64,000 nucleotides of DNA from Bacillota bacterium (GTDB lineage Bacteria > Bacillota_I > Bacilli_A > RF39 > UBA660). The notes beneath the pieces were generated by a model that did no database searches, had not been told where the DNA came from, and saw only the letters and a program-made list of their open reading frames with translations. Numbering within the stretch: position 1 is the stretch's first letter; each line of letters starts with the position of its first letter. A program made the translations under genes and the position numbers. This document shows positions 8,635 to 16,889 of the stretch, one piece after another. The stretch spans positions 1-64,000 of the forward strand of contig SVAO01000005.1 of the NCBI GenBank assembly GCA_015059365.1, given 5' to 3'.

Positions 8635-9822
8635 ATGAAAATTAAAGTTGGAGTTATATTTGGTGGAGAAACAGTAGAACATGAGGTAAGTATAATAACT
8701 GCAGTACAAGCTATGAATAATATGAATGATGAAAAGTATGAAATTATTCCTATATATATTGCAAAAGATCGTACTTGGTATACGGGTGCAATGTTAAAAG
8801 AAATAGATGTTTATCAAAATTTTGATGATTTAAAAAGATTTGCTAAAAAAGTTACTTTATGCAAGCGAGATGGCGGATATTATTTAGTGAATACTAAGGG
8901 CTTAATTCGTCGTGATATATGTGAATTAGATATTGCATTTCCAATAGTTCATGGAAATAATGCAGAGGATGGGACATTGCAAGGTTACTTGGATACCATA
9001 GGGATTCCATATGTGGGAAGCCGTGTTTTAGGTTCCGCGTTAGGACAAGACAAAGTTGTGATGAAACAAATATTTGAAAGTTGTAAACTTCCAATTGCAC
9101 CATATACTTGGTTTTTTGATTCAGAGTATGTAGATGATTCAGAAATTATTAAAAAGAACATTAAAAAGTTAGGATATCCAGTTATTGTTAAACCAGCATC
9201 TTTAGGAAGTAGTGTGGGTATTAAAGTTGTAAAAGATGAAACTGATATTGATGAAGCTATAAATGACGCTATAAAATATGATGCTAAAATAGTAGTTGAA
9301 AAAGTAATTGAAAATATGGTTGAAGTAAACTGCAGTGTGCTTGGTAATTATGAACATCAGACTACTAGTGAATTAGAAGAAGTAATGAGTACTGATGAAT
9401 TTTTAACTTATCGTGATAAATATTTAGGAAATGCTAAGGGAGGTAAATCTAAAGGGATGGCTTCTACTAATCGTGTAATACCAGCCCGAGTTAGCGATGA
9501 ATTAAAAAATGAAATATATGATCTATCTAAAAAGGTATTTAGATGTTTGAACTTGAGTGGTGTATGCCGTATTGATTATTTAATTGATAAAAAAGCTAAT
9601 AAGGTTTACGTAAACGAACCAAACACTATTCCAGGTTCACTTGCCTTTTATCTTTGGGAGCCTACTGGGAAAAAATATTCTGAATTATTAGATGAAATGA
9701 TTACTTTAGCAATAAAGGATTTTAAAAACAGAAGTAAAAAAACATTCTCATTTGAAACTAATATTTTAAGTAATTTTAATGGTACTAAGGGATTAAAGGG
9801 AATTAAAGGAAAACTAAAATAG
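8635..9822 (+). CDS. ddl: D-alanine--D-alanine ligase
   Basis: A 395-residue ATP-grasp ligase making D-Ala-D-Ala for peptidoglycan. Recognisable are GGETVEHEVS at the N-terminus, HGNNAEDGTLQG, the glycine-rich KPASLGSSVGI and the metal-binding NEPNTIPG. It is about 30-50 residues longer than many Ddl proteins because of a basic C-terminal tail (SNFNGTKGLKGIKGK). An AGGAG binding site precedes the ATG. It ends a probable operon with murF and the LiaF-like gene. Confidence 0.93.
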   Translation: MKIKVGVIFGGETVEHEVSIITAVQAMNNMNDEKYEIIPIYIAKDRTWYTGAMLKEIDVYQNFDDLKRFAKKVTLCKRDGGYYLVNTKGLIRRDICELDIAFPIVHGNNAEDGTLQGYLDTIGIPYVGSRVLGSALGQDKVVMKQIFESCKLPIAPYTWFFDSEYVDDSEIIKKNIKKLGYPVIVKPASLGSSVGIKVVKDETDIDEAINDAIKYDAKIVVEKVIENMVEVNCSVLGNYEHQTTSELEEVMSTDEFLTYRDKYLGNAKGGKSKGMASTNRVIPARVSDELKNEIYDLSKKVFRCLNLSGVCRIDYLIDKKANKVYVNEPNTIPGSLAFYLWEPTGKKYSELLDEMITLAIKDFKNRSKKTFSFETNILSNFNGTKGLKGIKGKLK

Positions 9823-9841
9823 TAGGAAACTACTATTTTTT
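9817..9841 (+). terminator. Intrinsic terminator overlapping the ddl stop
   Basis: AAATAGTAG (9817-9825), a GAAA tetraloop and CTACTATTT (9830-9838) form a 9-bp stem running into T residues. The ddl stop TAG (9820-9822) lies inside the left arm. Confidence 0.85.
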
Positions 9842-9886
9842 GGTATTTAGGTAATAATTTTATATATATTTATATAGGTGATAATA

Positions 9887-10474
9887 ATGAAAGAACAAGA
9901 ATTTGATTTAGAATTTTATAAAAATGTAAGAAGTTTTTTAGTTTTTGTAATGAAATTTGCTTTTAGGCCGGAAGTAATAGGTATTCAAAATATAAAGAAT
10001 GAAATGGGTGTAATACTAGCAGGAAATCATATATCGATGTTAGATATTCCATTATTAATAAGTGTAGTAAATGATGATGTACATTTTATGGCAAAGAATG
10101 AACTTTTTGAAAATAAGCTAGGAAATTATATTTTTTCAAAAATGGGATCATTTCCTATAAATCGCAATGAAGTAGATTTAAAATCAATTAAAACTGCTTT
10201 AAGATTATTAAAAGAGGAAAATATATTAGGGATATTTCCTGAGGGAACTAGAAATAAAACAAATGCTATTATACTTCCATTTAGGGAAGGAGCTACAAGA
10301 CTTGCGATTAGATCGAAGAAACCAATTATCCCATTTGGTATTAGTGGAAAGTATAGAATTGGAGGAGGAATAACAATTAGATTTGGAGAAGCAATTGATT
10401 TTAATCGATTATCAGTAGAAAATCATAATGAATATTTAGAAACTAAAGTTAAAGAATTAATATATAAAAATTAA
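9887..10474 (+). CDS. plsC: 1-acyl-glycerol-3-phosphate acyltransferase (PlsC)
   Basis: A 195-residue acyltransferase of the PlsC family, which makes phosphatidic acid at the inner membrane face. The catalytic HX4D motif is in GNHISMLD and the glycerol-phosphate binding motif is FPEGTRNK. The ATG at 9887 is used because AGGTGA (9876-9881) is its binding site; the GTG at 9878 lies inside that site. A hydrophobic stretch near residues 14-22 may be a membrane contact. Confidence 0.9.
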   Translation: MKEQEFDLEFYKNVRSFLVFVMKFAFRPEVIGIQNIKNEMGVILAGNHISMLDIPLLISVVNDDVHFMAKNELFENKLGNYIFSKMGSFPINRNEVDLKSIKTALRLLKEENILGIFPEGTRNKTNAIILPFREGATRLAIRSKKPIIPFGISGKYRIGGGITIRFGEAIDFNRLSVENHNEYLETKVKELIYKN

Positions 10475-10480
10475 GTCAAT

Positions 10481-10491
10481 TGTGTTAAAAT
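10481..10491 (+). promoter_or_regulatory. Extended -10 promoter before the PfkB kinase
   Basis: TGTGT directly followed by TAAAAT (10486-10491), 17 bases before the next ATG. No good -35 is seen. Confidence 0.4.
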
Positions 10492-10507
10492 ATTAATAGG
10501 TGATGAT

Positions 10508-11401
10508 ATGAAAATTTTAGTAATTGGTCATGCTGCTTATGATATTACTTTTCCTTTGGATGAATTTCCTATAGAAAATACAAAAAATAGAGTTCCAAAA
10601 CGTGTTGAATGTGGAGGAGGGCCTGCTTTTAATGCGGCTTATTTGCTAGGAAAATGGGGCATGGATGTATCTTTTGCAGGATTAATAGGTAATGATACAT
10701 ATGGTAGTAAGTTGAAACAGCAATTAGAAAGTGTTGGGGTAAACACTAAATATTTACAAATTAAGGAAGGATATTCAACTACTAATAGTTTTATTATGGC
10801 AAATACAAGTATTGGTTCACGTACTATATTAACCTATAGACCAGATAATATTGTGATGGATGAATTTGAACTAGACTTTAATCCGGATATTATACTTATG
10901 GATGGTCAGGAATATGAGATGTCACTAAAACTTATAGAAAAATTTCCAAATGCAATTTCTATAATAGATGCAGGACGACCTAATGAAAATATAATAAATT
11001 TAGCAAAAAAAGTTAATTATGTAGTTTGTTCTAAGAATTTTGCTGAAGGAGTTACAAATATTAAAATAGCAGATAATAATTCAATGGTTGAGTTATATAA
11101 AGGCATGGAAAATGTTTTTAACGGTAATATAATTGTAACATTAGAAGCAAAGGGGGCTTTATATAAATACAATAATCAAGTAAAAATAATGCCTTCACTT
11201 AAAGTTAAAGCACTAGATTCAACTGGAGCAGGCGACATATTTCATGGGGCATTTACATATGCACTTGCAAATAAATATGATTTAGAAAAATGTATTATGA
11301 TTTCTAATGTGGCGGGAGGTTTATCTGTTACAAAAATAGGAAGTTTAGATTCCATGCCAGAAAAAGCGGAAGTAGGTAAGTATATTGATGACTTTAGATA
11401 A
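10508..11401 (+). CDS. PfkB-family carbohydrate/nucleoside kinase
   Basis: A 297-residue ribokinase-fold kinase. The N-terminus MKILVIGHAAYDITF and the glycine pair in ECGGGPAFNAAY form the sugar-binding signature, and DSTGAGDIFHGAF near residue 237 is the PfkB ATP/anion-hole motif with catalytic Asp. The sugar specificity cannot be read. A binding site GGTGAT precedes the ATG. It overlaps the following Smr gene by 14 bases. Confidence 0.88.
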   Translation: MKILVIGHAAYDITFPLDEFPIENTKNRVPKRVECGGGPAFNAAYLLGKWGMDVSFAGLIGNDTYGSKLKQQLESVGVNTKYLQIKEGYSTTNSFIMANTSIGSRTILTYRPDNIVMDEFELDFNPDIILMDGQEYEMSLKLIEKFPNAISIIDAGRPNENIINLAKKVNYVVCSKNFAEGVTNIKIADNNSMVELYKGMENVFNGNIIVTLEAKGALYKYNNQVKIMPSLKVKALDSTGAGDIFHGAFTYALANKYDLEKCIMISNVAGGLSVTKIGSLDSMPEKAEVGKYIDDFR

Positions 11402-11654
11402 TGTTGTTTTTGTAGATTCATTACCAAAGTTAGATTTGCATGGATTTGATAGAGATACTGCCAGAGTTTTGATAAATGATTTTATAAATGATAATCGCAT
11501 TATGAAAAAAGAAATCGTTAATATTGTTCATGGACATGGAAGTGGGATATTAAAAAAAACAACCCACAATACATTAAGAGAAAACCGCTATGTGTTAGAC
11601 TTCCAAACTTTTTATAATAATGATGGATGTACAATCGTGAAAATTAAAATTTGA
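11388..11654 (+). CDS. Small Smr-domain protein
   Basis: An 88-residue protein consisting almost only of an Smr domain: LDLHGFDRDTAR at the start and VHGHGSGILKK in the middle are its two hallmark motifs. Smr domains of MutS2 and stand-alone proteins act as nucleases; recent work ties them to rescue of collided ribosomes. The ATG at 11388 follows AGGTAAG. It overlaps the PfkB gene end. The promoters of the next gene begin at its stop codon. Confidence 0.85.
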   Translation: MTLDNVVFVDSLPKLDLHGFDRDTARVLINDFINDNRIMKKEIVNIVHGHGSGILKKTTHNTLRENRYVLDFQTFYNNDGCTIVKIKI

Positions 11655-11748
11655 CAAATTAAAATAAAATGGTAGAATATATGGCAACAACGGGGGATAT
11701 AACAAAATTTGGCGGAAATTTGACAAATAAATAAAATTGTGTTAATAT
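11651..11748 (+). promoter_or_regulatory. Tandem promoters (copy A of a duplicated module)
   Basis: P1: TTGACA (11651-11656), 16-base spacer, TAGAAT (11673-11678). P2: TTGACA (11720-11725), 17-base spacer ending TGTGT, TAATAT (11743-11748). Between them, just after P1, is CAACAACGGGG (11685-11695). The same arrangement, with the same spacers and the same CAACAACGGGG block, precedes the gene at 14920. Both leaders end in an AAAAGGGGG ribosome binding site. Confidence 0.82.
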
Positions 11749-11779
11749 AAACGCCAATAAATCAAAAGGGGGATTTAGT

Positions 11780-13177
11780 ATGTACGAAGAAAGAGAAAAA
11801 TTTTCATTAAAAGAGGTAATATTACAAATTGTTTTAGTAGTATTATTTGTATTCTTATTATTATGGTTATTTCCAACAAAAAACTATGTAGATAAGAAAT
11901 TAGAAGGTGAAGTTAATTCAGTAAATGGTCAAGTGTTTTCACAAAATGTTGAAACAATGAAAGATGCTGCTATTAGTTATTTCACAACTTCTAGATTACC
12001 AAAAAAAATTGGTGATAAGGTAACTTTAACATTAGGAGATATGTTAGATAAAAAATTGTTAATACCGTTCTTAGATGGTAATAATAAACAATGTAGTTTA
12101 ACAGAATCTTATGTTGAACTTACAAAAATGGATGATGAATACATTTTAAAAGTAAACTTAAATTGTAGTGATAAAAGTGACTATATTTTAGTTCATTTAG
12201 GATGTTACAGTTATTGTGAAAGTGGTTTATGTGAAAAACAAGAGACAACTACAGAACCAGAAACTAAACCAACGGTTAAACCAACAGTTACTAAAAAATA
12301 CCAATATGAATATGAATTAGTATTAGATGGTAAGTGGGGAGAATGGTCTAATTGGTCTGATTGGTCAGAAATTAAGACTGAAAAAACTGATTACCGTAAT
12401 GTTAAAACAAAAGAAGAATCAGTTGTAAGTGGTACAGAAACAGTTAAAGTTGGTACAGAAACAATTGTAAAAGAAGCTAAAGAAAATAAAACAAGTTATT
12501 GTCCAGCAGGATATACATTAAATGGAACAAAATGTAGCAAAAAAGTTACAAAAACAGATACTATAGCTGCAACAGCAACAACTAATAATAGTTGTCCAAC
12601 AGGATATACATTAAATGGAGATGTTTGTAGTAAAGAAGTTGAATATATTTCATCTTATAAAAAAGGTGAATATGTAAAAACTGTTTATAATGCTTCATAT
12701 GTTCCTAAAGATACAAAACAATACTTCTATGAAGAGGTTGGTGCAGATTATGTTTTTGACTGTGATAATGAGTGTGCTTTCAGATGGATATACACTTATG
12801 AAGTTTATAAGTCAGAGGCTGTATATAAGACAAAAATAGATACAGTTGAAAAAGATTCAACTACAAAATATAGTTGTCCGTCAGGATATACATTAAGTGG
12901 AACAAAATGTAATAAAAAAGTTACTACAACAGATGAAATAAATGCTTCTACAAAAGTAAATTATAGTTGTGAAGCAGGAGACTTAGTAGGTAAGACTTGT
13001 GTTACTTATAAAGATAAATATGAAACAATTAATATTTATAAAAAAGTAACATATTATAGTTATCAAACAAGAGAATTTATTTCTGGTGAACGTAAGACTG
13101 TTTGGAGTAATACTCAAAATGATAAAGATTTAATTGCTAAAGGTTATAAATTAACAGGTAAATCAAAAGAAATATAA
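11780..13177 (+). CDS. Membrane-anchored Cys-repeat surface protein
   Basis: A 465-residue protein with one N-terminal membrane segment (about residues 11-32, VILQIVLVVLFVFLLLWLF) and a large exported part. Residues about 50-150 resemble the helix-plus-sheet layout of pilin-like proteins (inference). A WGEWSNWSDWSE segment near 190-200 recalls thrombospondin type-1 tryptophan repeats. Four Cys repeats follow near 241, 272, 364 and 394, three of the form CPxGYTLxGxxC with a KKVTKTD tail and one degenerate. No enzymatic motif is visible. The TAA is followed by a strong terminator. Likely a surface adhesin or structural protein; function unknown. Confidence 0.7.
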   Translation: MYEEREKFSLKEVILQIVLVVLFVFLLLWLFPTKNYVDKKLEGEVNSVNGQVFSQNVETMKDAAISYFTTSRLPKKIGDKVTLTLGDMLDKKLLIPFLDGNNKQCSLTESYVELTKMDDEYILKVNLNCSDKSDYILVHLGCYSYCESGLCEKQETTTEPETKPTVKPTVTKKYQYEYELVLDGKWGEWSNWSDWSEIKTEKTDYRNVKTKEESVVSGTETVKVGTETIVKEAKENKTSYCPAGYTLNGTKCSKKVTKTDTIAATATTNNSCPTGYTLNGDVCSKEVEYISSYKKGEYVKTVYNASYVPKDTKQYFYEEVGADYVFDCDNECAFRWIYTYEVYKSEAVYKTKIDTVEKDSTTKYSCPSGYTLSGTKCNKKVTTTDEINASTKVNYSCEAGDLVGKTCVTYKDKYETINIYKKVTYYSYQTREFISGERKTVWSNTQNDKDLIAKGYKLTGKSKEI

Positions 13178-13186
13178 AAATTAAAT

Positions 13187-13213
13187 AAAGAAGTGCTTTT
13201 TAGCACTTCTTTG
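13187..13213 (+). terminator. Intrinsic terminator
   Basis: AAAGAAGTGCT (13187-13197), TTTT loop, AGCACTTCTTT (13202-13212): an 11-bp perfect stem. The following T run is short. Confidence 0.8.
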
Positions 13214-13214
13214 T

Positions 13215-13244
13215 TTGACAAATGATACAAATATATGATATCCT
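13215..13244 (+). promoter_or_regulatory. Probable promoter for the 139-residue gene
   Basis: TTGACA (13215-13220), an 18-base spacer and TATCCT (13239-13244). The -35 overlaps the tail of the preceding terminator. Confidence 0.5.
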
Positions 13245-13284
13245 TAAATAGGATAGAGTATAGTAACCAAAGGAGGTGGATAAT

Positions 13285-13704
13285 GTGAAAGAGAGTTTTT
13301 TGTTTGATTATATTAATGAAAATGAATTTAAAAAATTAGAAAGATCATTGAAAAAATATAACATGTTAGCGTATAAAAAGTTATATTTTGAATATTATCC
13401 ATCGTTGAAAGAGGGTAATTTTTTAGGGGAATTAATTTCTACTAATCAAAATAACGGTTCTAGAACCTATGAGTTAAAATTGCCTACAGATATTATGTTT
13501 TCTAAAGTTCATGGTGACATTAAATTGCATTATCATGTTTATGAAGAAAAAAATACTGTAATGTTAGATACTATCATGCCTGAGGATATTCTAACAGAGG
13601 GACATCAATCTGAGTTAGTAACTTATAAAGGAGTTATGGTTTCTAAGCAACATTCTGAAAAAGATTTATTTAAGATTAATTTATTAAATATGATACAAAA
13701 ATAA
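13285..13704 (+). CDS. Conserved-looking protein of unknown function
   Basis: A 139-residue soluble protein starting VKESFLFDYINEN. The GTG at 13285 is chosen because AGGAGG (13271-13276) is 8 bases upstream; the GTG at 13276 overlaps that site, and the nearby ATG at 13283 is out of frame and immediately followed by TGA. Mixed alpha/beta composition with no recognised motif. It has its own promoter and terminator, so it is probably a single-gene unit. Confidence 0.65.
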   Translation: MKESFLFDYINENEFKKLERSLKKYNMLAYKKLYFEYYPSLKEGNFLGELISTNQNNGSRTYELKLPTDIMFSKVHGDIKLHYHVYEEKNTVMLDTIMPEDILTEGHQSELVTYKGVMVSKQHSEKDLFKINLLNMIQK

Positions 13705-13727
13705 CGCTTCAGACAAGCGTTTTTTTA
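13703..13727 (+). terminator. Intrinsic terminator touching the stop codon
   Basis: AACGCTT (13703-13709), CAGAC loop, AAGCGTT (13715-13721) and a T run. The TAA stop (13702-13704) enters the stem. Confidence 0.85.
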
Positions 13728-13773
13728 TTAAATATAGTACATTTTAAGATACTATTTAATTTGGTATTTAAAA

Positions 13774-13800
13774 ATTCTAACCGTGCAAAGTTAGAGTTTT
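13774..13800. terminator. Hairpin, possible terminator of the NUDIX gene
   Basis: TCTAAC (13776-13781) pairs with GTTAGA (13790-13795), with flanking A/T on both sides giving T runs in either direction. It lies about 130 bases past the NUDIX stop on the minus strand. Confidence 0.4.
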
Positions 13801-13832
13801 ATATTAATTTTGGTGACGGAAGGATTCAGATA

Positions 13833-13916
13833 ATGAACCTTAAAACTTGTTTAATGTATATAAATATTACTGCGATTTTTAATATTAGTAAACATCTTTC
13901 TAACAAAGAGTTATAA
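13833..13916 (+). CDS. Possible 27-residue small ORF
   Basis: ATG at 13833 to TAA at 13914-13916 with GAAGGA eight bases upstream, encoding a peptide beginning MNLKTCLMYINITAIF. No promoter is visible and the peptide is not clearly hydrophobic, so this may be chance. The rest of 13728-13925 holds only the hairpin at 13774-13800. Confidence 0.22.
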   Translation: MNLKTCLMYINITAIFNISKHLSNKEL

Positions 13917-13925
13917 ATTATTTAC

Positions 13926-14474
13926 CTATTTTAGCTCTAACTGTTTAACGCTTACATTTTGTTTTATATTTTTATAACTAGTCAATATAGTTAACAATTC
14001 CTTTTGAAAATATATATTTCTAGGATTATCATTAACATTTTTAAATATTATATCCTCTAAATCTTCCAATGAAACCAATTCTAATCTAAAATTTCCTTTT
14101 TGTTCTTTTTTTGTTAGTTTTCGTGAAGCTTTTTTTATACCTTTGTATGAACCTACAAAATAATGAGTTTTTACTAATCTATTTTGAAAAGTTCCATCTC
14201 TTTTTGGGTAATCTTTTTGATAATAATTTAAAGTTACAAAAAAATCCAATTCATTAGCACTATAGTCTTGCCCAAGTTCTTCACTTAATTCTCTAGTAAT
14301 GGCTTCAGATACTGTTTCTCCTTCATCAACTTTACCGCCTGGTAATAAAATTACATTGCTATAATTAACTATTAATACTTTGTTATTTTCATCAATTAAT
14401 ATCGCTCTTGCTTTTGAATTAAATTCTTGCACTTCATCAAATTGTAGATTATCATCATTAATTATTAATTCCAT
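13926..14474 (-). CDS. NUDIX hydrolase
   Basis: A 182-residue NUDIX protein. The signature is GGKVDEGET...RELSEELG, the Gx5Ex7REUxEExGU pattern. NUDIX enzymes hydrolyse nucleoside diphosphates linked to another group; substrate unknown. It lies downstream of two tRNA genes on the same strand and may be transcribed with them from the promoter at 14729-14757. An AAAGG binding site is about 11 bases before the ATG. Confidence 0.85.
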   Translation of the reverse strand: MELIINDDNLQFDEVQEFNSKARAILIDENNKVLIVNYSNVILLPGGKVDEGETVSEAITRELSEELGQDYSANELDFFVTLNYYQKDYPKRDGTFQNRLVKTHYFVGSYKGIKKASRKLTKKEQKGNFRLELVSLEDLEDIIFKNVNDNPRNIYFQKELLTILTSYKNIKQNVSVKQLELK

Positions 14475-14529
14475 TAAAACACAACCTTTATAAAAAACGA
14501 ACCTTTATGGGGTTCGTATCAATTCTTTA

Positions 14530-14614
14530 TGGTGCGAGTGAAGGGACTTGAACCCCCATGCCGTAAGGCGCTAGATCCTAAGTCTAGTGCGTCTGCCAAT
14601 TTCGCCACACTCGC
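14530..14614 (-). tRNA. tRNA-Leu(TAG)
   Basis: An 85-nt class II tRNA with acceptor GCGAGTG/CACTCGC, long variable arm, T-loop TTCAAGT and encoded CCA. The anticodon loop CTTAGGA gives anticodon TAG. The second tRNA is 16 bases upstream on the same strand. Confidence 0.95.
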
Positions 14615-14630
14615 TAAAAATAAAATAAAG

Positions 14631-14707
14631 TGGTGGACCCTGTAGGACTCGAACCTACGACCGCCCGGTTATGAGCCGGATGCTCTAACCAACTGAGCTA
14701 AGGGTCC
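14631..14707 (-). tRNA. tRNA with CAT anticodon, probably tRNA-Ile2 (lysidine)
   Basis: A 77-nt tRNA with acceptor GGACCCT/AGGGTCC, encoded CCA and anticodon loop CTCATAA (CAT). The C4-G69 and C5-G68 pairs are those used by TilS to select tRNA-Ile2, and the body resembles Bacillus tRNA-Ile(CAU). Elongator tRNA-Met is the alternative. Confidence 0.9.
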
Positions 14708-14728
14708 AGAATCATCACTTGCTTTTAT

Positions 14729-14757
14729 ATAATATCACATTAGTTTGTTTTATGCAA
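14729..14757 (-). promoter_or_regulatory. Promoter of the tRNA-Ile2/tRNA-Leu/NUDIX unit
   Basis: Read on the minus strand: TTGCAT (14752-14757), 17-base spacer ending TGTGA, TATTAT (14729-14734). Confidence 0.75.
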
Positions 14758-14790
14758 TATTTTTTTGAAAAAATAATAAAAAATCCCAAT

Positions 14791-14886
14791 TTGACAAAAT
14801 TAAAAAAAAGTATATAATATATGACAACAACGGGGAATATAATAAACAAATAGAAATTTGACAAAAAATATATTTTGTGTTAGAAT
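14791..14886 (+). promoter_or_regulatory. Tandem promoters (copy B of a duplicated module)
   Basis: P1: TTGACA (14791-14796), 16-base spacer, TATAAT (14813-14818). P2: TTGACA (14858-14863), 17-base spacer ending TGTGT, TAGAAT (14881-14886). CAACAACGGGG lies at 14825-14835. Spacing and core block match copy A at 11651-11748; the gap between the two promoters is 2 bases shorter. Confidence 0.82.
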
Positions 14887-14919
14887 AGGGCACAATTATT
14901 ACAAAAGGGGGAAATAATT

Positions 14920-15861
14920 ATGGGAAAAACAGTAAAAACAAAAACTGGAACAGTTAAGGTGGATGGCGATTTATCAAAATTTGAAAAGGTAAAATTAACT
15001 GTAAAGAAAAATGGAGGAAAGATTGTTGCTGGAACAGTGGCAGTATTAGTTATGGTTGGTGCAGTAGGAATTAACCATTATAACAAATATAAAAATAATA
15101 ACGTTGGTTCAAGCAATAATAACAACAATAATGATACACAAGATACAACACCTGATACATCTGTATCAGATACAGTTAAAGAAGAAGAGTACAGTCGTGA
15201 TTTATTAAATACAAGAGTTCAAAACTTCACTAAAGAAATTAATGCTAAAGGAATTAGTTTAACAGAAGAAGAAGTTTATGAATTTGCTGCATTTATGAAT
15301 ATTGATACAATTATGAGCGAAGATCCAGAATTAGCACAAGCATTATTTGAAAATAAAAGTGGAGAAGAAGTGTTAACTGATGTTGGTCATATCATAGGAA
15401 AATTAATGACTGCTTCAATGACAAGTAATTATCAAGATACAACTAATTTAAGTACATTAATTGTAGGTAATGATTCTGATAAAGCTGTTATGACTAGATT
15501 AGAAGGGTACCGTGATAATTTAACTAGTATGCGTGCTGAAGAAAATGGAGAACATAGAGTAGAATTTGCCACTAAAGAGGAAGAAGAAAAATTCAATGAA
15601 ATAATGGTTGATATTATAAAATTTTATAGTATGAATGTTGATGGATTTGAGATAAATGGGCAAAATTCTGTTATCCAAGAAATGGGTGATGGTACTAGAT
15701 TCGCTCTTGTATTAGTTATGAATGAGATTGCTTTAGGTAATAAAAATTTATTAACTGAAGAACAATATAAAGGTTTCCAAGATTTAATGTCTAATGAAGC
15801 TACAGTTTCAAATCTTATTACAAAGATTAATGGTTGTAAATCAATTCAAAAAACTAAATAG
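14920..15861 (+). CDS. Membrane-anchored exported protein, unknown function
   Basis: A 313-residue protein. Residues 1-33 are basic and cytoplasmic, one membrane segment spans about 34-52 (IVAGTVAVLVMVGAVGI), followed by an Asn/Thr/Asp-rich linker (residues 55-85) and a helical acidic extracellular domain. No motif recognised. It shares the duplicated promoter module and AAAAGGGGG binding site with the Cys-repeat protein at 11780, which suggests coordinated expression of two envelope proteins. Confidence 0.65.
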   Translation: MGKTVKTKTGTVKVDGDLSKFEKVKLTVKKNGGKIVAGTVAVLVMVGAVGINHYNKYKNNNVGSSNNNNNNDTQDTTPDTSVSDTVKEEEYSRDLLNTRVQNFTKEINAKGISLTEEEVYEFAAFMNIDTIMSEDPELAQALFENKSGEEVLTDVGHIIGKLMTASMTSNYQDTTNLSTLIVGNDSDKAVMTRLEGYRDNLTSMRAEENGEHRVEFATKEEEEKFNEIMVDIIKFYSMNVDGFEINGQNSVIQEMGDGTRFALVLVMNEIALGNKNLLTEEQYKGFQDLMSNEATVSNLITKINGCKSIQKTK

Positions 15862-15884
15862 TCACATTTGTGACTATTTTTTTT
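15856..15884 (+). terminator. Intrinsic terminator containing the stop codon
   Basis: AAATAGTCAC (15856-15865), ATTT loop, GTGACTATTT (15870-15879) and a T run. The TAG stop (15859-15861) is inside the left arm. Confidence 0.9.
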
Positions 15885-15913
15885 GTACTTCATAAAATAA
15901 TTTAGGTGATATG

Positions 15914-16870
15914 ATGAATAATTTAATAGGTAATACCCCTTTAATAAAGATTAAATATAGATATAATAATAATATAAAAGAAATTTATGTAAAGTTAGAG
16001 TTTTATAATTTAACAGGAAGTATTAAGGATAGGATGGCTTATTATATTTTAAATCAAGCGTATAATGATGGAATGTTGAAAAAAGGTCAAACAATAATAG
16101 AAGCAACAAGTGGCAACACGGGAATTTCTTTTTCAGCTTTAGGGAACTATTTTAATAATCCTGTAGTTATTTTTATGCCTGATTGGGTAAGTAAAGAAAG
16201 AAAAAAATTAATGGAGATGTATGGAGCAAAAGTATATTTAGTAAGTAAAGAAGAAGGTGGCTTTCAAAAATGTATTAGTCTTGCTGATGAATTGAGTAAA
16301 CAAATAAATGGATTTAGGCCTAATCAATTTAATAACCTTGATAACGTAAATGCCCATTATTTAACTACTGGAAATGAAATAATTAGTAGTATAAATAATA
16401 TAGGTGGATTTGTAAGTGGAATAGGTACAGGTGGGACATTAATTGGTGTTGGTAAAAGATTAAAAGAAGAATATTCTAATGTTATGTTATGTGCGGTAGA
16501 ACCTGATAAAATTCCGCTTCTTACTAAAGGACAATTTATAGAACATCATAAAATAGATGGTATTGGTGATGATTTTATTCCGGAGTTAGTTGATAAAAAT
16601 TTAATTGATAGAGTGTTTGATATTAATGATGATGATGCTATAAATATGGCGAGGTTACTTTGTAAGAAGTTAGGACTGGGTGTTGGAATATCAAGCGGAG
16701 CTAATTTTTTAGGAAGTATACTCTTAAACGAAGAAGGGGTAGGAAGTGTAGTAACTGTTTTTCCTGATGATAATAAAAAATACCTAAGTACTTATTTGAG
16801 TAAAGAGATAGATAAAGATTGTAATTTTATTTCTAATAAAATTGAATTAATTTCATATGATGTGGTATAA
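15914..16870 (+). CDS. cysK: Cysteine synthase family PLP enzyme
   Basis: A 318-residue fold type II PLP enzyme. The cofactor lysine is in TGSIKDR, the substrate loop is EATSGNTGIS and the phosphate-binding loop is GIGTGGT, all typical of O-acetylserine sulfhydrylase. Cystathionine beta-synthase or another beta-replacing enzyme is possible because subfamilies share these motifs. Two ATGs occur (15911, 15914); the second is better spaced from AGGTGA. cysS, which charges tRNA with cysteine, follows 19 bases downstream, linking synthesis and use of cysteine. Confidence 0.88.
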   Translation: MNNLIGNTPLIKIKYRYNNNIKEIYVKLEFYNLTGSIKDRMAYYILNQAYNDGMLKKGQTIIEATSGNTGISFSALGNYFNNPVVIFMPDWVSKERKKLMEMYGAKVYLVSKEEGGFQKCISLADELSKQINGFRPNQFNNLDNVNAHYLTTGNEIISSINNIGGFVSGIGTGGTLIGVGKRLKEEYSNVMLCAVEPDKIPLLTKGQFIEHHKIDGIGDDFIPELVDKNLIDRVFDINDDDAINMARLLCKKLGLGVGISSGANFLGSILLNEEGVGSVVTVFPDDNKKYLSTYLSKEIDKDCNFISNKIELISYDVV

Positions 16871-16871
16871 T
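16842..16871 (+). promoter_or_regulatory. Internal promoter for cysS
   Basis: TTGAAT (16842-16847), 18-base spacer, TATAAT (16866-16871), inside the end of the cysteine synthase gene and 19 bases before the cysS ATG. Confidence 0.45.
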
Positions 16872-16889
16872 TAATGTGGAGTTGATTAT

